Shown here: one piece after another, positions 46,229 through 55,410 of the stretch | Layout of the letters: each line of letters opens with the position of its first letter | How positions within the stretch are numbered: the first letter of the stretch is position 1 | From: Thalassococcus sp. S3 | GTDB lineage: Bacteria > Pseudomonadota > Alphaproteobacteria > Rhodobacterales > Rhodobacteraceae | Assembly: GCF_004216475.1 (NCBI RefSeq) | Contig: NZ_CP022305.1 | Coordinates: forward strand, 1 to 63,231 | Length of the DNA stretch: 63,231 nucleotides | Direction of reading: 5' to 3' | Notes under the pieces: model-generated | Told to the model about the DNA's origin: nothing | Seen by the model: the letters and a program-made list of their open reading frames with translations, nothing else | Database searches by the model: none | Position numbers and translations under genes: made by a program

Positions 46229-49200
46229 TTAGACAAAGACCAGATCGGCGCTTCCCAGATCGTTGAGGAAGGTGCTGCGGATGGTCAGAACGTTCTGGCC
46301 GTCATTGCCGAAATCATAGACGATATCGTTGCCCATCTGGGTCGAGGCGGCCTTGAAGGCGGCCAGGCTGTTCACTTCGGTGAAATTCACGAACCGCAGC
46401 ACGTCGTGATCCGCGAAGAAAGCCGAGGTCGAGAAATTCTCGATCACGTCATTGCCGTCATTGCCGTAGAACACGAATGTATCCCCGCCGGCGCCGCCGC
46501 TGAGCGTATCGTTGCCGCCACGGCCTTCCAGCGTGTCCCTGTCTGCACCGCCGAAAAGCTGGTCGTTGCCATTGCCGCCATTCAGCAGATCCGCCCCGGC
46601 CCCGCCATAGAGCGTATCGAAGCCCGAACCGCCAAAGGCAGTGTCGTTGCCGCTGCCGGCCGCGATCATATCGGCATCGGCACCGCCATCCAGCAGATCC
46701 GCCCCTTCATTGCCGAAAAGCTGGTCATTGCCGTTGTTGCCGTAAAGACGGTCATTGCCGAGATTGCCGGCCAGCAGATCGCGATTGTTGCCGCCATAGA
46801 TGAGATCATCGTCGGCCCCGCCGATCACGGTGTCATTGCCATTGCCGCCGTAAATCGAATCCCGGCCGGCCCCGCCTTCCAGGCTGTCATTGCCATCATT
46901 GCCGTAAAGGACGTCATGGCCCAGATTGCCATAAGCGGTGTCATTGCCCGATCCGGCCCAGAGCGTGTCCTGATCCGCGCCGCCAACAAGGAAATCATTG
47001 TCCTCATTGCCAAAGAGCAGGTCATTGCCGGCATCGCCAAAGAGCCGGTCCATGCCGGTATTGCCGGTCAGCGTATCCGCGCCTTCCGCTCCGACCAGCA
47101 GGTCGTTGCCGGTCCATCCGGTCAGATCGTCATTGCCGGTGCCGCCGAAAAGCTCATCATCCTGCGTACCGCCGTTGAGAAGGTCGTCGCCAGCCCCTCC
47201 GACAAGCGTATCGGCATCGGTATTGCCATAGAGGCTGTCGTTACCGGCATCCCCGAAAAGCCTGTCGGAACCCGCGTCACCGGCCAGCAGATCATTGCCA
47301 TCCGCACCCACAAGCATATCCGCGCCGGCCCCGCCGAAAAGACGGTCATTGCCGTTTTCACCGAAGAGGTCGTCATTGCCGGCGCCCCCCCGCAGCAGGT
47401 CGGCACCGCCATTGCCGTTCAGCGTGTCATTGCCGTTCTGGCCATCCAGCGTATCGGTGCCGCCATCGCCGAACAGACGGTCATTGCCGTCCCAGCCATA
47501 AAGCCAGTCCGCCCCGTCCTTGCCGTAAAGGTTGTCATTGCCCAAACCGCCCAAAAGCGTGTCGCTGCCCCATCCGCCGGACAGGGTATCATCGCCCTGA
47601 TGACCTTCGAGCAGGTCATTGCCGCCATCCCCGAAGAGACGATCATTGCCCTGATGGCCGTAAAGACGGTCCTGCCCGTCACCGCCCACCAGAACATCGT
47701 TGTTGCGATAGCCCAGCAGCGTGTCGTTGCCGTCATTGCCGTAAAGGGAATCCACGCCTGAATGGCCGATGATGCTGTCATCGCCGCCGCCGCCCAGAAG
47801 GGTGTCGTTGCCGCCATCGCCCATGACGAGGTCGTTGCCCTCACCTCCGTAAAGGAGGTCATCGCCGAAGCCGCCCGAGAGCGTGTCCTCTCCCATATCG
47901 CCGTAAAGCGTGTCAGAGCCGCCCTGGCCGAACATCTCGTCATCGCCGGACCAGCCGGACAGCAGGTCATTGCCCTGCCCGCCATCCAGGGTGTCGCGAC
48001 CCTGCCCGCCCTTGACCGTATCGTTGCCGCCATCGCCGAACATCAGATCGTTGCCATAGCCGCCGAAGAGCATGTCATTGCCTTCGAAGATGGTCGCGGG
48101 ATCCCAAAGCTCGATCTCGAACCAGGTCCTGGGATCGTTGGGATCATAGAATTCGGGGCGTACGACCAGGTTGGCGACATCCAGATAACGCGTCACCGGG
48201 CCCGGCCCCATGCTGGCGTAGAAATCGTTGTTGGCCCACTCCTGGAACAGTGCGAAGCCGATGCCCTGATCCCCGTGGATCACGTCATCGCCATAGCCCC
48301 CGTCGATAGCATCGCTGCCACCGCCGCCAAAGAGCGTGTCGTCATCGACCTCGCCCCAAAGCGCATCGACCCCGTTGCCGCCATCCAGGATATCCTCGCC
48401 GAAGCCGCCAATCAGCTCATCGCTGCCGTCTTCGCCAAAGAGCATGTCATTGCCCCGGTTGCCCTCGGAATGATCGTCTCCGGACCCGCCCATCTGCAGG
48501 TCCGGCTTGTCATCGCCGTGCAGGGTGTCATTGCCATCGCCCATGACAAGGATATCGGCACCGGCATTGCCCGCGATGCGGTTGCCGAAGGCATTGTCGA
48601 AATAGATATCGTCGCCGAAATCGACGGTCTTGGCCGTTCCTTCAAGGTTCAGCTGCGTGTTCAGGTCCAGTGTCGACACGTTCAGGATGTGATCGTGTAG
48701 CTGGGTTTCGCCCATCAGGCGCAGGCCCCGCTCTTCCGCGTTCTCGTCGAAGAGGACCACGTTGACGGTGGAATCCTCGGGGCTGTCCTGCACATCGACC
48801 GGCGCCATCGAGACAAAGAAGTCATCCATGAAATGACCGGTCCCGTCGGCGCTGGTGCCGTCGAGGTTGAAGATGTCGATGGTCAGATCATTCAGATCGA
48901 CATTTTGCAGCGTGATCGTGCCCCGTGGGCTGTCAAGCACCACGTCATTGCCCTGCTGGCTGAGCTGTTTGAACAGATATTCGGTCGAGGCGCCCACCGC
49001 GCTCATGTCGAGCTTGTCGAGGAACGGGTCGAAATCGACGATCACATTGTCGCCGTCCCCGGGATAGAACACCACCTTCTGATCGGGCGAAATCCCGTTG
49101 GGATCGGGTTCACGCAGATAGACATGGTTGCGCCCGAAGACAAAGATATCCGAAGACGGCGCCAGCGCCTCGGTCAGCCCCGTCTCGCCGGTCAGCAGGT

Positions 49201-52200
49201 TCTTGGTGCGGTCCCAGGCCCAGTCCAGAAGGCCCTGCCATTGCGCGGTGTTCTGACTGGCCCCTGTCAGCGCATCGAGCAGATAGATGTTTTCATGCAG
49301 CGTCGCGGCGCGGTCACCGTAAAAGATGTTCTCCTGCGAGCCGGCGATCATGATGTCGTGACCGGCCCCGCCCAGGATCCGCGTGCCCCCGGCAATCGCG
49401 GTTTCATTGCCATCATCATCGACATAGCGCAGACCTGCACCGCCTGCGTCGATCAGATCGTTGCCGTCGCCCCCATCGAGGAAACCGATCAGGCCGACGC
49501 CCATGACAAGGTCATTGCCCGATCCGCCGGATGCGCCGGAAAAGCCGAAAGCCGGTCCGCTGTCGAGCTGCATCATCGAGACATCGAATGCCTCGGTCGG
49601 GACGTAGAGATAAAAGATCGTGTCGGAATCGGCCCCGCCAAAGGCAAAGATATCCTCGCCGTGGTTGGTCTCCATATAGTCGTTGCCGGCCCCGCCAAAG
49701 ACGATGTCGACATTCGGATCGCCGAAGACGAAATCGTTGCCGACCCCGCCATGCACGAAATCGTTGCCGTAATTGCCCGCGCTGTGATCGCCGCCGGCCC
49801 CGCCAAAGACCTGGTCATTGCCGAAATAGCCCGACACGACATCATCACCGGCCTCTCCGAAGATGCGGTCGTTGTCCTCGTTGCCCGAGACGTAGTCCAC
49901 GCCGTCCCCGGCCCACAATTCGTCATCGCCAAAGCCGCCTTCCAGGCGGTCGCGGTCGGCCCCGCCGTAAAGCGTATCGTTATCCCGCTGTCCAAAGAGA
50001 CGGTCGCGCCCGGCGCCGCCGACCAGCGTGTCGCTGCCGTCCTCGCCGAAAAGCTCGTCATTGCCGGCGCCGCCATCGATCAGGTCGTTACCGGCCTCGC
50101 CGTTCAGCAGGTCATCGTCATCACCGCCCAGAAGCGTGTCGTTGTCCTGTCCGCCATAAAGCTCATCCGCGCCGTTCTCGCCCCACAGCGTGTCGGAGCC
50201 GATCCCGCCCACCAGCGTATCGGCACCGGAATGACCACGCAGGAAGTCGTTGCCGACCGCGCCATAAAGCTCGTCCGCGCCGCCATTGCCCAACAGCGTG
50301 TCATTGTCGCGCCCGCCGTTGATCAGGTCGTTGCCGCCATCCCCTCGCAGGAAATCATTGCCGCTGCTGCCGAACAGGCTGTCATTGCCGACATCGCCGA
50401 TTACGACATCATTGCCGGCATCGCCGTTCAAAAGATCATTACCGCCCTGCCCGAACAGCGTGTCGTTACCATCCCCGCCGAACAGGGAATCGCGGCCGTC
50501 GCCGCCTTCGGCACGGTCGTTATCCTCTTCGCCGCTGATCTCGTCATCACCGGCGCCACCGACAAGGCTGTCATTGCCAGACCCGCCAAAAAGGCTGTCA
50601 TTGTCCGCCCCGCCGAACAGCGTATCCAGACCCTGGCCGCCCACCAGAAGATCCGCGCCAAGCGCACCCCAAAGGGTATCGTTGCCGTCCGCCCCGTAAA
50701 GGGCATCATTTCCGTCCTCGCCGGAAACGAGATCGTCGGCGGCGCCGCCATTGATCGTGTCCGCCCCGGAGCCGCCACGCACGGTGTCGGAACCGCCACC
50801 GCCAAAGAGGCTGTCATCGCCCCCTGCCCCGGTGATGTCGTCGCTGCCGGCATCCCCGTTCATGACGTTGTTGCCATCGCTGCCGATCAGCGTGTCACGC
50901 CCGGCCCCGCCAAAGAGGGAATCGTCCCCTGTTCCGCCATTCAGGAAGTCGTCGCCAGCATCCCCCCGCAACGTGTCATTGCCGTCCCCCCCGAAGAGAC
51001 GGTCGTGATCGTCGCCGCCGATGATGGAATCCGCGCCACCCCCACCCAGGATCGTGTCGGCCCCCACATCGCCGAAAAGCGTGTCGCTGCCCGCGCCGCC
51101 CATGACGCTGTCATTGCCGCCCTGGCCGTTGATCAGATCCCGCCCGGTGCCGCCATCCAGCGTATCGGCGCCATCGCCGCCGAAAAGCTCGTCATTGCCG
51201 GCGCCCCCGTCCAGACTGTCATCCCCGGTATCTCCGAAAAGGGTGTCGTTGCCTTCGTTACCCCGGACAATATCGTTGCCGGCCTGGCCATTCAGCAGAT
51301 CGTTTCCGGTCCCGCCGGACAGGGTATCCCGCCCGGTGCCACCAAAGAGGCTGTCGTCATCCGCGCCGCCGTCGAGCAGGTCATTGCCCGCATCGCCGTA
51401 AAGCCGGTCGGACCCGCTGCCCCCTATAACCGTGTCATTGCCGACCTGGCCGTTGATCAGATCGTCGCCGCCTTCGCCGTCCAGGCTGTCATCGCCCTCT
51501 CCGCCAAAGAGGCTATCCGCCCCCTCCCCCGCAAAGAGCGCATCCGCGCCGGCATCGCCAAGAAGCGTATCACGCCCCTCGTCGCCGCGCAGCGTATCGG
51601 CGCCATCCCCGCCGACAAGGCTGTCATCGCCGTCATCACCGCGTAGGATGTCGTTGCCAAGATCCCCGAAAAGGGTGTCGTTGGCTGATCCACCAAACAC
51701 CATATCATCCCCATTCTGTCCGTTCAGAAGGTCCGCACCCGCCCCTCCCTGGAGCGTGTCAGTTCCCGCCCCTCCGAACAGTCTATCGGCATCGGCACCA
51801 CCGTCCAGAAAATCATTTCCGTCATCGCCGAAAAGACGATCGGCTCCGGCACCGCCATAAAGCGTGTCGTTCCCGTCCTGACCGTTCAGCATGTCATCAC
51901 CGGCTTCTCCAAGCAGCGTGTCATCGTCTTCCCCTCCGAAGAGGCTGTCGGCATCTTCGCCGCCATTGAGACTGTCATTGCCAAACCCGCCAGCCAGCGT
52001 ATCCGTTCCCGCGCCGCCGGTTATGGTGTCGTCGCCCGTGCCGCCCAACAGCTCGTCATCGCCGATATCGCCCCGCAGGAAATCATCCCCGTTTCCACCC
52101 AGAAGCGCATCATTGCCGCTGCCCCCAAGCAGCGTGTCATTGCCATCAAACCCCTCCATGAGGTCATTGCCGGATGTCCCCAGCATGGCGTCATTGCCCG

Positions 52201-52228
52201 GTCCTGCGCCGATCTTTTCAAATGGCAT
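46229..52228 (-). CDS. Giant RTX repeat protein (1999 aa)
   Basis: A 1999-aa protein consisting almost wholly of RTX nonapeptides (GGxGNDxLxG), starting near residue 8. A non-RTX island at about residues 880-1180 (for example FLDKLDMSAVGASTEYLF and VDFGDDIYFDNAFGNRIAG) splits the array into two blocks. No protease, lipase or other catalytic motif is seen. The C-terminus (FLNDLGSADLVFV) resembles a type I secretion signal. Likely exported and Ca2+-folded, acting as a matrix or adhesion protein. No signal peptide. It diverges from the propeller-RTX gene. Confidence 0.85.
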   Translation of the reverse strand: MPFEKIGAGPGNDAMLGTSGNDLMEGFDGNDTLLGGSGNDALLGGNGDDFLRGDIGDDELLGGTGDDTITGGAGTDTLAGGFGNDSLNGGEDADSLFGGEDDDTLLGEAGDDMLNGQDGNDTLYGGAGADRLFGDDGNDFLDGGADADRLFGGAGTDTLQGGAGADLLNGQNGDDMVFGGSANDTLFGDLGNDILRGDDGDDSLVGGDGADTLRGDEGRDTLLGDAGADALFAGEGADSLFGGEGDDSLDGEGGDDLINGQVGNDTVIGGSGSDRLYGDAGNDLLDGGADDDSLFGGTGRDTLSGGTGNDLLNGQAGNDIVRGNEGNDTLFGDTGDDSLDGGAGNDELFGGDGADTLDGGTGRDLINGQGGNDSVMGGAGSDTLFGDVGADTILGGGGADSIIGGDDHDRLFGGDGNDTLRGDAGDDFLNGGTGDDSLFGGAGRDTLIGSDGNNVMNGDAGSDDITGAGGDDSLFGGGGSDTVRGGSGADTINGGAADDLVSGEDGNDALYGADGNDTLWGALGADLLVGGQGLDTLFGGADNDSLFGGSGNDSLVGGAGDDEISGEEDNDRAEGGDGRDSLFGGDGNDTLFGQGGNDLLNGDAGNDVVIGDVGNDSLFGSSGNDFLRGDGGNDLINGGRDNDTLLGNGGADELYGAVGNDFLRGHSGADTLVGGIGSDTLWGENGADELYGGQDNDTLLGGDDDDLLNGEAGNDLIDGGAGNDELFGEDGSDTLVGGAGRDRLFGQRDNDTLYGGADRDRLEGGFGDDELWAGDGVDYVSGNEDNDRIFGEAGDDVVSGYFGNDQVFGGAGGDHSAGNYGNDFVHGGVGNDFVFGDPNVDIVFGGAGNDYMETNHGEDIFAFGGADSDTIFYLYVPTEAFDVSMMQLDSGPAFGFSGASGGSGNDLVMGVGLIGFLDGGDGNDLIDAGGAGLRYVDDDGNETAIAGGTRILGGAGHDIMIAGSQENIFYGDRAATLHENIYLLDALTGASQNTAQWQGLLDWAWDRTKNLLTGETGLTEALAPSSDIFVFGRNHVYLREPDPNGISPDQKVVFYPGDGDNVIVDFDPFLDKLDMSAVGASTEYLFKQLSQQGNDVVLDSPRGTITLQNVDLNDLTIDIFNLDGTSADGTGHFMDDFFVSMAPVDVQDSPEDSTVNVVLFDENAEERGLRLMGETQLHDHILNVSTLDLNTQLNLEGTAKTVDFGDDIYFDNAFGNRIAGNAGADILVMGDGNDTLHGDDKPDLQMGGSGDDHSEGNRGNDMLFGEDGSDELIGGFGEDILDGGNGVDALWGEVDDDTLFGGGGSDAIDGGYGDDVIHGDQGIGFALFQEWANNDFYASMGPGPVTRYLDVANLVVRPEFYDPNDPRTWFEIELWDPATIFEGNDMLFGGYGNDLMFGDGGNDTVKGGQGRDTLDGGQGNDLLSGWSGDDEMFGQGGSDTLYGDMGEDTLSGGFGDDLLYGGEGNDLVMGDGGNDTLLGGGGDDSIIGHSGVDSLYGNDGNDTLLGYRNNDVLVGGDGQDRLYGHQGNDRLFGDGGNDLLEGHQGDDTLSGGWGSDTLLGGLGNDNLYGKDGADWLYGWDGNDRLFGDGGTDTLDGQNGNDTLNGNGGADLLRGGAGNDDLFGENGNDRLFGGAGADMLVGADGNDLLAGDAGSDRLFGDAGNDSLYGNTDADTLVGGAGDDLLNGGTQDDELFGGTGNDDLTGWTGNDLLVGAEGADTLTGNTGMDRLFGDAGNDLLFGNEDNDFLVGGADQDTLWAGSGNDTAYGNLGHDVLYGNDGNDSLEGGAGRDSIYGGNGNDTVIGGADDDLIYGGNNRDLLAGNLGNDRLYGNNGNDQLFGNEGADLLDGGADADMIAAGSGNDTAFGGSGFDTLYGGAGADLLNGGNGNDQLFGGADRDTLEGRGGNDTLSGGAGGDTFVFYGNDGNDVIENFSTSAFFADHDVLRFVNFTEVNSLAAFKAASTQMGNDIVYDFGNDGQNVLTIRSTFLNDLGSADLVFV

Positions 52229-52533
52229 GAATACACGTCCCTCGTTTTCGGCGCCGGTCCCACCCGGACACCGCCGTACCTCTGCTCACGATCTTAGGGA
52301 GTGGCCCTTAACAAAGTGGCACCAGACGGACCGAGTTCGCTAAAATGCGCCCGGTTTTCTTGTGCTCCCTTTCGATCGCCAAAAGGCGGAATAGCCAGAG
52401 ATTGTGGCGTAAAAAGGGAAGATTTTCGGCATGGACAATTGTCGCTAAGAGCCACCCGATTGCCACAAACTGACACCGCTTCCCGATCCCTTCCTCCCCC
52501 AGCTTAGGGGCTGGTGAGTAAAGGGGGCATGAC
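52229..52533. other. 305-bp divergent region between two RTX genes
   Basis: The region carries promoters for the 1999-aa (minus) and 906-aa (plus) RTX genes. Visible structures are a 10-bp palindrome GACAATTGTC at 52434-52443 and an inverted pair TTGTGGC (52412-52418) / GCCACAA (52462-52468) that encloses it. These may form an operator. No gene seen. Confidence 0.4.
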
Positions 52534-55254
52534 GTGGTTGGGTTTTCACGCGCCGTGACAATTTCAGACGGGTATCTGCCGGCGGAGAGCTGCATTACCT
52601 CGATCGAGCTGCAGCAAAACGGGAGCGGTTTTGATCTTTACTGTTTCAGCCGCGACGGTCTTGGCATCGCCATGAGCGAACTGAGCGCGGACGGTTCGCT
52701 GCGCGACAGGGGCGGGCAAAGCCTGGGCACGGCCGGGCAGATGCCCGAGGATATCCTGTTGCTGAATACCCAAAACGGGTCTGCACTGGTCTATTCAGGC
52801 TCTTATACGACCGGTTTCAGCTATCATAGCATATCCGGCAATGGCGCATTGGGCGGACGCGCCGTGCTCAATGGCGCCGCGGCCCCTGGCGCCCTGCGGG
52901 CCTTTGAGAGTGTCGAGACATCCGCGGGAACCCTCGTTTACGGCGCACTTGACGGCATGGGCGGGGTGGGCGTGTGGCGTCTTTCAGGCTCTAACAGGCT
53001 CGATCTGATCGAAACGATGCCCCTCCTGCCCGGCAGTGCCGAGGCGGCGCGCGACCTGGCCCTGTGGCAGACCGGCGGGCAGAGCTGGGTCCTGGCCGCG
53101 GGCACCCACAGCAACGCCCTCACCCTTTACAGGGCGCGCCCGGACGGGCGGCTTGAAGTGCAGGACAGTCTGATGCCCGCGACCGGGCTCGCCGTGTCGG
53201 ACCCCAGCGCGCTTGTCGTGGCCGAAAGCGGCGGCAGCAGCTATGCGCTCCTGGCCAGTGCGGGCACGCATTCGATCACGGTCATCGCGCTGAATGCCGA
53301 TCAGGAACTGGCCGTCGTGGATCACGTCCTCGACACACGGGATACGCGCTTTGAAGCGCCGCATCTGCTGGAGACCATCACTGTCGGCGCGCGGACATAT
53401 GTCCTGGCGGCCGGGCGCGATGACGGGCTGTCGCTTCTTTCGCTGCTGCCCGATGGCACGCTGATCCATCTCGACACGATCGTGGATGAGGAGGGCCTCA
53501 GCCTTCAGAACATCGCCACCCTCAAGGCCGCGGCCACCACGACGGGGATCGCCGTCTTCGTCGGCAGCGCCACGGAGCCGGGCCTGACCCGGATCGACAT
53601 TGACCTGGGCACCGGCGCGGCGGTCGGGCAGATGGGGCAATCCGGCAGCGCGGGCGACGATCTTCTGCAAAGCGGCGCGCGAGAGGACAACCTGTCCGGC
53701 GGGGACGGCAACGATATTCTGATCGACGGCGCGGGCGAGGACACGCTCTGGGGCGGCGATGGGGCTGACCTGTTCGTGCTGCATTGGGACGATGCCCGGG
53801 ACCGGATCATGGATTTCGACCCTAATGAAGACAAAATCGACCTCAGTGCCATTCCGGGGCTCTACGATGTCTCTCAACTGTCCTTCCGGGAAATGCCCAA
53901 CGGGATCCGGATCACCTATGGCTCGGACCGGCTCGATATCCGCAGTGTCGATGACACCACGATCCGGGCCGAAAGCTTCACGAACGCCAATCTCATCGGC
54001 ATCAACCGTCCCCCCAGCGGGCGGCTGGACGAACCGGTCTTTCGGGGCGGCAGCAGCAGCGACCGGTTGACCGGCACCCTGCGCGCCGACCGGTTCGAAG
54101 CGGGCAACGGGGCCGATACGGTCACCGGCAGCGATGGCAATGACACGATCTTCGGCGGGGCGGGATTTGACGTTCTGTCGGGCAATGCCGGTCACGACCG
54201 GATCTTCGGCGAAGACGGCAACGATCTGATCCTGGCCGGGTTCGGCAACGACTTCATCGGGGGTGGGGCCGGCAATGATGTCCTGCGCGGCTGGGACGGG
54301 GCCGACACCGCCTTTGGCGGCGACGGCAATGACGTGATCTGGGGCGAAAACCAGAATGACCGTCTCTTTGGCGAGGCCGGGGCGGACAGTCTCTATGCCG
54401 GGGCCGGCAACGATGTGGTCGGGGGCGGCACGGGCCGGGATCTGATTTATGGTGGCAGTGGCGACGACCTGGCTTATGGCGGCGGCGATGGCGACCGGAT
54501 CTTCGGGCTTGACGGGCGCGACACGCTCTTTGGCGAAGACGGCGACGATATCGTCCATGGCCAGTTCGGTCATGATCTGATCGGCGGCGGCAATGGTGCC
54601 GACAGCCTTTACGGCGGCGTGGGCGACGACACGCTCTATGGCGGGAACCAAAACGACCTTCTGACCGGCTGGGAGGGCCAGGACAGGCTCTATGGTGGGC
54701 TGGGCAACGATGTCCTTCTGGCCGAGGCAGGCGACGATTTCGCCTTTGGCGAAGCGGGCGACGACCGGATCTTTGGCGGCGCGGGGCGTGATGTGATCGG
54801 CGGCGGCGCGGGCAACGACCGGATCGACGGCGGGGCCGGCACCGATCTGGGCTATGGCGGCACCGGCAACGACACGATGCTGGGTGGCGACGGCGCCGAT
54901 ACGCTCTTTGGCGAAGGCGGCAACGACACGGTTCTGGGCCAGTTCGGCAATGACGTGATCGGCGGCGGGGCGGGCAACGACCTGCTGCATGGCGGCTTTG
55001 GGTCCGACACGCTCTATGGCGGACCAGACGCCGATCGCTTCCTCTTCAACCCCACCGACGGGGCCGATGTGATCGGCGATTTCCAGAACGATATCGACAC
55101 GATCCTGCTCAGCAGCCGGGCCTATACGCTGTCGGTTCGAAACGGAGACGCGGTTCTGGATTACGGCAATGGCAACCGGCTGGTGATCGAGGGCGATTTC
55201 ACCTCTGCCGGCGCGGCCAATGCGATCCTGTCGAACGATCTCGACTTTCTCTGA
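52534..55254 (+). CDS. RTX protein with N-terminal beta-propeller-like domain
   Basis: A 906-aa protein. Residues about 10-365 are beta-rich repeated segments of the type ...TYVLAAGRDDGLSLLSLLPDG..., suggesting a lactonase/propeller-like fold. RTX nonapeptides follow, with a short non-repeat stretch at about 410-500. The end (DADRFLFNPTDGADVIGDF, then NDLDFL) matches the C-termini of the next two RTX proteins, so all may use one secretion system. The GTG start has AAGGGGG 6 nt upstream. A palindrome lies just after the gene. Confidence 0.82.
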   Translation: MVGFSRAVTISDGYLPAESCITSIELQQNGSGFDLYCFSRDGLGIAMSELSADGSLRDRGGQSLGTAGQMPEDILLLNTQNGSALVYSGSYTTGFSYHSISGNGALGGRAVLNGAAAPGALRAFESVETSAGTLVYGALDGMGGVGVWRLSGSNRLDLIETMPLLPGSAEAARDLALWQTGGQSWVLAAGTHSNALTLYRARPDGRLEVQDSLMPATGLAVSDPSALVVAESGGSSYALLASAGTHSITVIALNADQELAVVDHVLDTRDTRFEAPHLLETITVGARTYVLAAGRDDGLSLLSLLPDGTLIHLDTIVDEEGLSLQNIATLKAAATTTGIAVFVGSATEPGLTRIDIDLGTGAAVGQMGQSGSAGDDLLQSGAREDNLSGGDGNDILIDGAGEDTLWGGDGADLFVLHWDDARDRIMDFDPNEDKIDLSAIPGLYDVSQLSFREMPNGIRITYGSDRLDIRSVDDTTIRAESFTNANLIGINRPPSGRLDEPVFRGGSSSDRLTGTLRADRFEAGNGADTVTGSDGNDTIFGGAGFDVLSGNAGHDRIFGEDGNDLILAGFGNDFIGGGAGNDVLRGWDGADTAFGGDGNDVIWGENQNDRLFGEAGADSLYAGAGNDVVGGGTGRDLIYGGSGDDLAYGGGDGDRIFGLDGRDTLFGEDGDDIVHGQFGHDLIGGGNGADSLYGGVGDDTLYGGNQNDLLTGWEGQDRLYGGLGNDVLLAEAGDDFAFGEAGDDRIFGGAGRDVIGGGAGNDRIDGGAGTDLGYGGTGNDTMLGGDGADTLFGEGGNDTVLGQFGNDVIGGGAGNDLLHGGFGSDTLYGGPDADRFLFNPTDGADVIGDFQNDIDTILLSSRAYTLSVRNGDAVLDYGNGNRLVIEGDFTSAGAANAILSNDLDFL

Positions 55255-55265
55255 TCTCCCGCGAC

Positions 55266-55281
55266 GTTTCGCGCGCGAAAC
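55266..55281. repeat. 16-bp perfect palindrome GTTTCGCGCGCGAAAC, copy 1
   Basis: A perfect palindrome 11 bp after the 906-aa RTX gene; an extra half site TTTCGCGC follows at 55289-55296. The same 16 bp occurs at 56962. GTTTC...GAAAC with a GC core resembles ParB-binding parS elements, and parAB is about 6 kb away. Confidence 0.6.
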
Positions 55282-55410
55282 ACTGAAATTTCGCGCCTCC
55301 TCTCTTGCCTGATCCACCTTGGCTTTGGACCGGGCCCGGCGCAGAATGGCAACAGCCTTTCGCGGGCCATCCAAGGTGTGCCCGGCCCGCCCCGCAAGAC
55401 AGGATAGACC

